Below, piece after piece: positions 1 through 5,096 of a stretch of 5,096 nucleotides of DNA. This stretch comes from Cellvibrionaceae bacterium (lineage in GTDB: Bacteria; Pseudomonadota; Gammaproteobacteria; Pseudomonadales; Cellvibrionaceae). Below the pieces are notes generated by a model. That model worked only from the letters and a program-made list of their open reading frames with translations, had not been told where the DNA came from and did not search any database. Positions within the stretch are counted from its first letter, which is position 1. Every line of letters begins with the position of its first letter. A program made the position numbers and the translations under genes. The DNA is taken from the NCBI GenBank assembly GCA_025800435.1, contig JAOXRV010000525.1:1-5096 (forward strand). Direction: 5' to 3'.

Positions 1-138
1 AAGGCCTCTGGCCAGTGGGAGTCTATCGACTCCGGTGAATACCGCGCTGCTATTCTCAAAGGTATCAAAATCGCCAAGAAACAAGCGACTACCGATATCA
101 TGAACCTACCCATTCTGGCTCCGGAGGCTGCACAATGA
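1..138 (+). CDS. DUF3450 family protein, C-terminal end (5' partial)
   Basis: The window opens inside this frame, leaving the last 45 codons and a TGA stop at 136-138. The visible end contains YRAAILKGIKIAKKQATTD followed by LPILAP. This matches the typical DUF3450 C-terminus as I recall it: a basic amphipathic stretch with an I-A-K-K-Q core, then L-P-x-x-A-P. DUF3450 proteins are predicted periplasmic coiled-coil proteins of unknown biochemical function, usually encoded directly upstream of ttpC in TonB2-type operons, and that is the position here. The stop overlaps the next start in an ATGA tetranucleotide, which points to translational coupling. Signal peptide and coiled coil would lie upstream and cannot be seen. 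Family assignment rests on a short tail plus context. Confidence 0.8.
   Translation, partial: KASGQWESIDSGEYRAAILKGIKIAKKQATTDIMNLPILAPEAAQ
123..127 (+). promoter_or_regulatory. Ribosome binding site for ttpC-like gene
   Basis: GGAGG lies inside the end of the DUF3450 frame, 7 bases before the ATG at 135. There is a second in-frame ATG at 141 (M-K-M). The spacing favours 135, which also gives the ATGA stop/start overlap with the upstream gene. Confidence 0.75.
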
Positions 139-1505
139 AAATGACCTTCGCCAAACGTATTATTGCCATCGCCGCAGCGAGCATGCTGTCTGCGGGCACG
201 GCTATGGCCCAGGACAAAGCCGCCAATTTGGATGAGCTGTTGCAAATGGTCAAAAGTGCCAAGGTTGCCGAATCTGCCGATCAGCGCAAGCGTGAAGCCG
301 AGTTCCGCCGCCAAAAGGCCAACCAGCAGGCCCTGTTAAACAAGGCCAAGCAGACCAAAAAGAACGAAGAAAACCGTTCCGCCCAGCTGGAAAAAACCTA
401 CGAAAACAACGAAGTAGCAGTTGACGCCAAGCGCGCCCAGCTGAATGAGCGCTTAGGTTCTTTAAAAGAACTGTTCGGCCACCTGACCTCTACCGCCGGT
501 GACCTGCGCTCTAACGTTGAAAACTCTCTGGTTAGTGCCCAGCTCGGCGGTCGCGACGAGTTCCTCGATAACCTGATCGAGAAAATGAACAGTGCCGACC
601 AGCTGCCTACCATCGAAGAGATTGAGCAGTTGTGGTACGAAATTCAGCGCGAAGCGGTTGAAGGCGGCAAAGTAGCCAAGTTCACGGGCACTGTGATCAA
701 GCCCAACGGCGACAAAGCTGACCAAGACGTTATCCGTATCGGTACTTATAACCTGGTATCCGACGGCAAGTACCTGACCTTCAACGAAGGCAAGTTGGAA
801 GAGCTGACCCGTCAGCCCGAAGCCTATCTGGGTGCCGCCAAGTCTCTGGAAAGTGCCGCTGCCGGTACCTTTACCAAGGTTGGTGTTGACCCCACTGGCC
901 CCTCCGGCGGTTCTTACCTGGCCGCGCTGATTAACAGCCCCTCTTTGAAAGAGCGTTGGGAGCAAGGTGGCTTGGTTGGCCTGATCATCACCATCGTCGG
1001 TGTCTTCGCCATGTTGCTGGCTATCTTCCGCCTGGTCGTGTTGATGGGTGTTTCCACCAAGGTTAGCGCTCAGCTCAAGTCTGACAGCGCCAATGTCAAC
1101 AACCCGCTGGGTCGAGTACTCAAGGTGGCTGAGGATAACCCCAGCCTCGACGGCGAAACCCTGGAGCTGAAACTGGAAGAGGCCGTGCTGAAAGAGAAGC
1201 CCGCGATCGAGTCTGGCTTACAGCTGCTGAAAATTATCTCTGCCGTAGCACCCCTGCTGGGTCTGCTGGGTACCGTAACCGGTATGATCGTAACCTTCCA
1301 GGCGATCACCATCTTCGGTGCCGGTGATCCAAAAGCAATGGCCGGCGGTATCTCCGGTGCCCTGGTAACCACGGTACTGGGTCTGGTTGTGGCTATTCCT
1401 ACTGTACTGATGCACACCCTCGTTAACGGTCGTGCCCAGCGTGTACTGCACATTCTCGATGAGCAGAGCGCGGGTATCGTCGCTGAAAACGTAGAGAAGA
1501 AGTAG
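135..1505 (+). CDS. ttpC: TtpC-like MotA/TolQ/ExbB proton-channel protein with large periplasmic domain
   Basis: This 456-residue protein is about twice the length of a plain ExbB. Residues 1-25 form a signal peptide (basic start, hydrophobic core, AMA before QDK). Residues 28-115 are rich in K, E, Q, R and A and look like a coiled coil. Residues 116-275 form a further periplasmic part. A membrane helix lies at about 279-304, then a cytoplasmic stretch, then the MotA/TolQ/ExbB domain with helices at about 362-392 (APLLGLLGTVTGM) and 403-430 (GISGALVTTVLGLVVAIP). The GTVTG threonine (T380) and T412/T413 sit where ExbB proteins have conserved channel-lining threonines. In Vibrio, TtpC is needed for TonB2-dependent iron uptake and is thought to link the TonB2 complex across the periplasm. 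It is followed by a separate short ExbB, as in those operons. Start supported by GGAGG at 123-127. No truncation or frameshift is seen. Confidence 0.93.
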   Translation: MKMTFAKRIIAIAAASMLSAGTAMAQDKAANLDELLQMVKSAKVAESADQRKREAEFRRQKANQQALLNKAKQTKKNEENRSAQLEKTYENNEVAVDAKRAQLNERLGSLKELFGHLTSTAGDLRSNVENSLVSAQLGGRDEFLDNLIEKMNSADQLPTIEEIEQLWYEIQREAVEGGKVAKFTGTVIKPNGDKADQDVIRIGTYNLVSDGKYLTFNEGKLEELTRQPEAYLGAAKSLESAAAGTFTKVGVDPTGPSGGSYLAALINSPSLKERWEQGGLVGLIITIVGVFAMLLAIFRLVVLMGVSTKVSAQLKSDSANVNNPLGRVLKVAEDNPSLDGETLELKLEEAVLKEKPAIESGLQLLKIISAVAPLLGLLGTVTGMIVTFQAITIFGAGDPKAMAGGISGALVTTVLGLVVAIPTVLMHTLVNGRAQRVLHILDEQSAGIVAENVEKK

Positions 1506-1515
1506 GAGAGTTCTC

Positions 1516-2043
1516 ATGACGGCATTAATGGACCAATGGGAAGCCATTAAGGCCTTTCTGGAGTCGGGTGGTGAGGTGTTATTCCTGATTGCCATCCTGA
1601 CCTTTGTCATGTGGACACTGATTTTTGAACGGTTGTGGTATTTCAACGGCGGTCTTAAGCGCGATGTACAAGGCGCTTTGGATGCCTGGGAAGCGCGCCC
1701 TGAGCGCCAGTCCTGGAATGCCCACCAAGTACGTTTCGCCTTGATCTCCCGGGTTGCCGAGAAGGTTAAGATGAATATGCCGATGATTGAAACCATGGTT
1801 TCCCTGGCGCCGCTGTTTGGCCTGCTGGGTACCGTATGGGGCATGATCGAGGTATTTAACGTACTGGCCATTACTGGTGGTGGCGACGCGAAGTCTATGG
1901 CCAGTGGTGTATCCAAGGCCACTATCCCGACAATGGCGGGCATGGTGGCGGCCCTCTCGGGGGTATTTGGCAACACCCTGGTTAACCGTATCGCTGACCG
2001 CGAAAATCAGTTACTTGCAGATCACCTGACAATGGACCACTAG
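1516..2043 (+). CDS. exbB: Short ExbB proton-channel subunit (ExbB2 type)
   Basis: The 175-residue product is an inner-membrane MotA/TolQ/ExbB family protein, the short form typical of TonB2 systems (E. coli ExbB is about 244). Three membrane helices are visible: about 20-42 (EVLFLIAILTFVMWTLIF), 92-116 (SLAPLFGLLGTVWGMIEVF) and 129-156 (GVSKATIPTMAGMVAALSGVF). The family signature APLFGLLGTVWGM is intact, with T106 in GTVWG and T139 in the last helix as likely pore residues. A W-rich cytoplasmic loop joins helices 1 and 2. With ExbD it should form the proton-driven stator that energises TonB. AGGAGAG at 1504-1510 lies 5 bases before the ATG and overlaps the ttpC stop, so the start is well supported. 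The stop is the first part of a stem-loop at 2041-2060. Confidence 0.95.
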   Translation: MTALMDQWEAIKAFLESGGEVLFLIAILTFVMWTLIFERLWYFNGGLKRDVQGALDAWEARPERQSWNAHQVRFALISRVAEKVKMNMPMIETMVSLAPLFGLLGTVWGMIEVFNVLAITGGGDAKSMASGVSKATIPTMAGMVAALSGVFGNTLVNRIADRENQLLADHLTMDH

Positions 2044-2060
2044 GTCGCTTCGGCGGCTTA
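2041..2060 (+). promoter_or_regulatory. Intercistronic stem-loop with UUCG tetraloop
   Basis: Bases 2041-2048 can pair with 2053-2060 around the loop TTCG at 2049-2052. The stem has eight pairs: six Watson-Crick and two G-U (2043 with 2058, 2045 with 2056). The loop is closed by C-G, giving the very stable cUUCGg motif. The first three bases are the exbB stop codon. No T-run follows, so it is not an intrinsic terminator. It may stabilise a processed 3' end or slow ribosomes and RNases between exbB and exbD. The pairing is seen in the sequence; the role is inferred. Confidence 0.5.
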
Positions 2061-2113
2061 GGCCTCCACAAGGCTGACGCTGAGTATTAATCGGTTATGT
2101 TAAGAGAGTAACC

Positions 2114-2512
2114 ATGGCCAAAAAAAGAAAAGTTGAAGAAGAAGGCGGCATTGATTTAACACCCATGCTCGACGTGGTGTTTATTATGCTGATCTTCTTT
2201 ATCGTAACCGCCTCTTTTATTAAAGAGACCGGGATCGAGGTAAATCGACCGGACGCCACCACGGCGGACGAGAAGTACAAGTCGAATATCTTGATTGCGA
2301 TTAACGCCAATAATGAAATCTGGATCGACAAAAGCCGTATCGACGAGCGCCAAGTGAGCAATCGTATCGAACAGCTGCGGGCGGAAAATCCCAAAGGCGG
2401 TATTGTGGTTCAGGCTGACGATAAGGCAAGCATTGAAACCCTGGCTAAGGTAGTGGGCGCCGCCCGTGACCTAGGGGTAGACGATGTTGCTGTGGCTACA
2501 GAGAAGAACTAG
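2114..2512 (+). CDS. exbD: ExbD2-type TonB-system proton-transducing protein
   Basis: This 132-residue protein has the standard ExbD/TolR layout: a short charged cytoplasmic N-terminus (1-13), one membrane helix (about 16-34) and a periplasmic domain (about 40-132). The motif DLTPMLDVVFIMLIFFIVT is the ExbD signature. D20 corresponds to the essential protonatable aspartate (D25 in E. coli ExbD). The periplasmic part includes the usual I-E-V-N-R-P-x-A segment and ends in a small alpha/beta domain. It acts with ExbB to turn proton flow into a conformational change of TonB. The 70-base gap upstream is the longest inside the operon. The purine-rich AAGAGAG at 2102-2108 is a modest ribosome binding site 5 bases before the ATG. 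The signature starts a few residues after this methionine, so no other start is likely. Confidence 0.95.
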   Translation: MAKKRKVEEEGGIDLTPMLDVVFIMLIFFIVTASFIKETGIEVNRPDATTADEKYKSNILIAINANNEIWIDKSRIDERQVSNRIEQLRAENPKGGIVVQADDKASIETLAKVVGAARDLGVDDVAVATEKN

Positions 2513-2520
2513 AGCGACCT

Positions 2521-3129
2521 ATGAACATAGTACGACTCATAATAGCCGGAGCCGTTGCCCTCGCAGTGACTTTTGGCTTGTTCGTTTTGATGCACACCTT
2601 GATCGCGGCCAATATGCAGGAACCTGAGGAAGGCAAGGAAACTAAAATTGCCGATATCCACATGCCTGAGACCAAGATCGAGACGCGTTACGACACAGAA
2701 AAACCCGAAAAACCCGAAGAACCCGACCAGCCGCCGCCAGATATGCCAGAGCCGGAGTTTGACACCCCTGATGTCAACCCCGATGCCCTGAATATGGGTG
2801 CGCCCAAGGTCCAGGCCAAGTTGAATGTGGCCGGTGTTGGTGGCTTCTCTTCCGACGGTGAATATCTGCCGATCGTGAAGGTGCAGCCCCAGTACCCGCG
2901 CCGTGCGCTGAGCCGGGGTATTGAAGGTTATGTAATCGTTGAATTTACGGTAACTAAAAGTGGCGCAGTGCGCGACCCTGTTGTGGTAGAGGCGGATCCG
3001 CCAAATATCTTTAACAAGGCAGCGATGAAAGCGGCTCTGAAGTTTAAGTATAAGCCACGAGTAATCGACGGTGAGCCGATTGAGGTTCCCGGTGTACGCA
3101 ACAAGATTACTTTTGCAATCGCGAAATAG
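2521..3129 (+). CDS. tonB: TonB2-type energy transducer protein TonB
   Basis: The 202-residue protein has an N-terminal membrane anchor (about 5-29, with H25 near its periplasmic end), a periplasmic linker and a C-terminal TonB domain (about 115-202). The linker has a short acidic and proline-rich segment at 60-78 built on K-P-E repeats; the DNA shows a 9-base tandem repeat at about 2701-2726. The C-terminal domain has YP at 125-126, then GIEGYVIVEFTVTKSGAV, FNKAAMKAALKFKYKPR and a final GVRNKITFAI. This is the core that contacts the TonB box of outer-membrane receptors for siderophores, haem, B12 or glycans. The linker is short, like other TonB2 proteins as I recall them, and the TtpC-like partner may compensate. 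The start lies 8 bases after exbD with only a weak ribosome binding site, suggesting coupling. Which receptors it serves cannot be told from the window. Confidence 0.95.
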   Translation: MNIVRLIIAGAVALAVTFGLFVLMHTLIAANMQEPEEGKETKIADIHMPETKIETRYDTEKPEKPEEPDQPPPDMPEPEFDTPDVNPDALNMGAPKVQAKLNVAGVGGFSSDGEYLPIVKVQPQYPRRALSRGIEGYVIVEFTVTKSGAVRDPVVVEADPPNIFNKAAMKAALKFKYKPRVIDGEPIEVPGVRNKITFAIAK

Positions 3130-3142
3130 AGTGGGTGATGAG

Positions 3143-4492
3143 ATGAAAATGACGGCTGCGGCAACAAAGCTCGTCAAAACCACGCTGCTGGCAGCGCCAC
3201 TAATGTTGGCGCCCGCTATCTCCAGCGTGGTGATGAAAGCTTTTAACCAAGAGGCAGTTTTTGGTGCGGCTTATGCGCAAGAAGCGCAGAAGAAGAAGCC
3301 CCAAAAAACCCGTAAAACACCAGCCTTGAGCCAAAAGGTATTCAAGAAGCTGGAAGAGCCCAATAAGCTGATTAACCCTGAAAAGGGCGAGCCCAAATTT
3401 CGTGAAGCTTTACGGGTTTTGAAGGCTATTAACACTTCAAAATTCAATAAGTACGAAGTTGCCCAGGTTTATAACCTGATGGGTTTTGCCTACTACAGCT
3501 TAGAGGACTACCCCAACGCCATTAAGGCTTACCGTAAGGTAGTGGCGCAGAGTCCATCCATTCCGCTGGGTCTGGAAGTGCAAATCTTGTACACCATCGC
3601 TCAGCTGCAATTCGCCCAGGAAGATTACACCAATGCGGTGAAGTCACTGGAAAAGTGGATGACCATGGCGCCTATTATCGGTGCTGATGCTTACGCACTA
3701 TTGGGTCAAGGCTACTACGCCATTAAACAGCCCAAAAAAGCGATCAAGCAGATTCAAATCGCCATCGATAAATACGATGCCAAGGGTAAAACGCCGAAAG
3801 AAAACTGGTTTGCGATTCAAAGTGCTATTTACTATGAGCAGAACCAGTACAAAAAGGTAATCAAGGTGTTGGAGCGCATGGTGCGCCTCTACCCCAAACA
3901 CAGCTATTGGCTGCGTTTGGCCGGTATGTACGGCATCACCAATCGCGACAAGGATCAGCTTTATGCCTACGATGCCATCTACCGCATGGGTGGCCTGAAG
4001 AAGGAAAAAGAGCTGCTTAACCTGGCTTATCTGTACATGGGTGAAGAAGTGCCCTGGATTGCCGCCAAGGTGATTCAAAAAGGCATGAAGGACAAGGTGA
4101 TCGAGAAGACCTCGAAAAACCTAGAAGTCTTGGCCACCGCTCTGCGTATGGCCCAAGAGGTGAAAAAGTCCATCCCCGTTATGGAACAGGCTGCAAGCAA
4201 GTCTGACAAAGGCGATCTGTATGCGCGTTTGGCAGGTATCTACCTCGATAGCGACAACAACAAAAAAGCCATCGAAGTTGGCAATAAAGCTCTTAAACGC
4301 GGCGGTATCAAGCGCAACGACCAACTGCAAATTACCATGGGCATGGCCAAGGCCAATCTCAAGCAGTACAAATCGGCGATTGAGCACTTTAAGAAAGCTG
4401 CCAAAGACAAGCGCAGCAAAAAGTTCGCCACTGGCTGGATCCAATACTGCCAGAACGAGCTAGAGCGCGAGCGCAAGCTGGCCGAAGCTTAG
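3143..4492 (+). CDS. Exported tetratricopeptide-repeat (TPR) protein of the TonB2 operon
   Basis: From the ATG at 3143 the product has 449 residues. I chose this start because it follows tonB by 13 bases and begins a signal peptide: K9 and K12, a hydrophobic stretch at 15-31, and AYA before QEAQ at 43-45. The h-region to cleavage distance is long, so an uncleaved anchor is possible. In-frame GTG codons at 3131 and 3071 are less likely; the latter lies within tonB. A Lys-rich stretch (50-59) precedes helical repeats. TPR-like units with the W/Y-L-G-Y-A-P pattern are visible at about 106-138, 147-178, 184-215, 223-252, 358-388 and 394-424. TPRs bind proteins, so it is probably a periplasmic scaffold. 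A TPR protein ends equivalent Vibrio tonB2 operons, from memory; its function is unsettled. The frame ends TAG and is followed at once by TAA TAA. Confidence 0.85.
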   Translation: MKMTAAATKLVKTTLLAAPLMLAPAISSVVMKAFNQEAVFGAAYAQEAQKKKPQKTRKTPALSQKVFKKLEEPNKLINPEKGEPKFREALRVLKAINTSKFNKYEVAQVYNLMGFAYYSLEDYPNAIKAYRKVVAQSPSIPLGLEVQILYTIAQLQFAQEDYTNAVKSLEKWMTMAPIIGADAYALLGQGYYAIKQPKKAIKQIQIAIDKYDAKGKTPKENWFAIQSAIYYEQNQYKKVIKVLERMVRLYPKHSYWLRLAGMYGITNRDKDQLYAYDAIYRMGGLKKEKELLNLAYLYMGEEVPWIAAKVIQKGMKDKVIEKTSKNLEVLATALRMAQEVKKSIPVMEQAASKSDKGDLYARLAGIYLDSDNNKKAIEVGNKALKRGGIKRNDQLQITMGMAKANLKQYKSAIEHFKKAAKDKRSKKFATGWIQYCQNELERERKLAEA

Positions 4493-4514
4493 TAATAAGC
4501 AAACGCCAAAAACG

Positions 4515-4543
4515 AAAAAAAGCCGCTATACGCGGCTTTTTTT
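4515..4543 (+). terminator. Intrinsic, probably bidirectional, terminator of the tonB operon
   Basis: The stem AGCCGC (4521-4526) pairs with GCGGCT (4532-4537) around the loop TATAC. Seven A (4515-4521) precede the GC stem and seven T (4537-4543) follow it, with further T at 4545-4548. The symmetry means the minus strand reads the same kind of GC hairpin plus T-tract, so it should also stop transcripts arriving from the converging frame on the right. It begins 22 bases after the TPR gene stop. Confidence 0.93.
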
Positions 4544-4614
4544 GTTTTATCTTAAACCCCAGCTACCGCACAACTGTCCGAGAAAAAATCGCCCGAACTC
4601 AGGGGATAAAACCC

Positions 4615-4724
4615 AGCTTAAGGGGTAGGGGGTACTTTCTCCGTTCCAAAACGCTGCGTCCATGCAGCTGCGCCCGTTCATCCAGAGCCTAGTCTCTGCG
4701 AAAGCACCCCCTACCCCTCAAGCT
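4615..4724. repeat. Palindromic intergenic element, copy A
   Basis: The left arm at 4615-4639 pairs with the right arm at 4700-4724: 23 of 25 positions are Watson-Crick, and the two exceptions are A-C on the + strand and G-T on the minus strand. Between the arms, 4641-4691 is a core nearly identical, in inverted orientation, to copy B. The core has its own small hairpin, GCTGC (4653-4657) with GCAGC (4664-4668). The whole looks like a REP- or MITE-type non-coding repeat able to fold into a long hairpin. No transposase is present, and the family is not identified by search. The right arm contains the TAG stop (4711-4713, minus strand) of the converging frame. Confidence 0.75.
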
Positions 4725-5096
4725 TACATCTCGCAGAACCTCTAGCTACGAGTTCTCCATTTCTGTGCATGCAGGTTGGAGAGAGATTTATAGGGGGCTT
4801 GGCCTGTAGTTCGTAGGCTTCTGGATGAAACGGGGGCAGCTGCATGGACGCAGCGTTTTCGAACGGAAGGGTAAGCCCCCTATAAAGCTCACGGCAAAAG
4901 AACACTGAATTTGAGTCTAGCCATACAACTTTGCTCGTCGGGCCGCGCTGTTTAAGGTCTGCAGTAAAATTATTGCCAGCATCAGAAGTTTCGATTATTT
5001 TTATATTCACACCACTGTAAAAATTGACCGCGATGATGGCAAAAAACTGAGTCGAGTCTATGTCCAATTCCAAGTCGCCTAACACCGGTAGCGCCC
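4711..5096 (-). CDS. Unrecognised protein, C-terminal part (5' partial), tail encoded by repeats
   Basis: This frame is open on the minus strand from the right edge to TAG at 4711-4713, about 128 codons. I do not recognise the product. There is a GTG at 5083-5085, but the frame continues upstream to the edge with no stop, so the start is probably outside the window. The first part (5096 to about 4891) reads like an ordinary protein, with alternating hydrophobic segments such as FFAIIAVNFYSGVNIKII and SKVVWLDSNSVFFC, and has few competing long frames. From about 4890 onward it crosses repeat copy B and ends in copy A, so about 60 C-terminal residues, rich in P and beginning LYRGLTLPFENAAS, are repeat-derived. 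It uses codons such as ATA, AGG and TTA more freely than the tonB operon. It may be a gene whose original 3' end was replaced by the repeat, or a decayed or chance frame. Confidence 0.45.
   Translation of the reverse strand, partial: ALPVLGDLELDIDSTQFFAIIAVNFYSGVNIKIIETSDAGNNFTADLKQRGPTSKVVWLDSNSVFFCRELYRGLTLPFENAASMQLPPFHPEAYELQAKPPINLSPTCMHRNGELVARGSARCKLEG
4783..4890. repeat. Palindromic intergenic element, copy B (inverted relative to A)
   Basis: Arms at 4783-4800 and 4873-4890 pair at 17 of 18 positions, including an uninterrupted 14-pair block (4787-4800 with 4873-4886). Pairing continues inward with a G-T (4801/4872), a G-G mismatch and two C-G pairs (4803-4804 with 4869-4870). The core at 4814-4866 matches the reverse complement of the copy A core with two substitutions and two single-base insertions. 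Its inner hairpin is GCTGC (4839-4843) with GCAGC (4850-4854). Both copies share TAGGGGG and CCCCCTA in the arms, but the rest of each arm differs from the other copy while remaining self-complementary. Confidence 0.75.

Noticed and set aside
462..965. Long open frame on the minus strand inside ttpC
   Set aside because: It lies wholly opposite a well-supported gene of a known family, has no good start region, and its sequence looks like a mirror of the sense codons.
1218..1976. 252-codon minus-strand open frame opposite ttpC and exbB
   Set aside because: It spans two real genes and their junction in antisense and shows no domain or signal features. It follows from codon bias.
2041..2060. exbB-exbD stem-loop as an intrinsic terminator
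   Set aside because: No T-run follows and the operon continues with exbD and tonB, which are needed for the system.
2117..2134. KKRKV motif near the ExbD N-terminus, resembling a nuclear localisation signal
   Set aside because: This is the normal charged cytoplasmic end of a bacterial inner-membrane protein; the resemblance is chance.
3071..3142. Upstream GTG start for the TPR protein within tonB
   Set aside because: It would add 24 Arg-rich residues before a good signal peptide and overlap the conserved TonB C-terminus. The ATG at 3143 fits better.
2509..3183. 224-codon minus-strand open frame opposite tonB
   Set aside because: Antisense to a clear TonB with intact family motifs; its Phe/Gly-rich part simply mirrors the Pro/Glu codons of the TonB linker.
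4615..4890. CRISPR array or integron attC sites
   Set aside because: There are only two copies, inverted, with no regular spacers, and I see no integrase core-site motifs or cas or integrase genes.
4493..5096. tRNA or other known RNA gene in the intergenic tail
   Set aside because: No T-loop, acceptor stem or cloverleaf pattern was found on either strand; the structure present belongs to the two repeats and the terminator.

Overview
The window carries most of a TonB2-type energy-transduction operon from a gammaproteobacterium. The gene order is DUF3450 protein (3' end only), TtpC-like ExbB, short ExbB, ExbD, TonB and a TPR protein, all on the + strand. From memory this is the order of the tonB2/ttpC loci of Vibrio and other marine gammaproteobacteria such as Shewanella. 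The arrangement, the TonB2-like C-terminal domain and moderate GC suggest an aquatic or marine gammaproteobacterium; the genus cannot be fixed from this window.

Positions 1-4492 are almost wholly coding. The DUF3450 frame overlaps ttpC by four bases (ATGA). The other gaps are 10, 70, 8 and 13 bases, so one polycistronic mRNA is likely. Its promoter lies upstream of the window and I see no convincing internal promoter or Fur site. The 70-base exbB-exbD gap holds a stem-loop with a cUUCGg tetraloop. The operon ends in three consecutive in-frame stop codons and a strong intrinsic terminator at 4515-4543, whose symmetry should let it work in both directions.

As a system, the short ExbB and ExbD would form the proton-driven motor in the inner membrane and TonB would carry the energy to outer-membrane receptors. 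The TtpC-like protein adds a large periplasmic domain ahead of a second ExbB-type channel domain. The DUF3450 and TPR proteins are probably accessory periplasmic or envelope components whose exact jobs are not settled.

Positions 4493-5096 differ in character. After the terminator come two inverted copies of a palindromic element of about 110 bases (4615-4724 and 4783-4890). They share a core of about 51-53 bases, but their long stem arms differ in sequence while each remains self-complementary. A reading frame enters from the right edge on the minus strand (5096 to 4711), converges on the operon, and its last ~60 codons run through these elements. I do not recognise its product. The TonB operon is a known type; the paired structured repeats are the most unusual part of the window.
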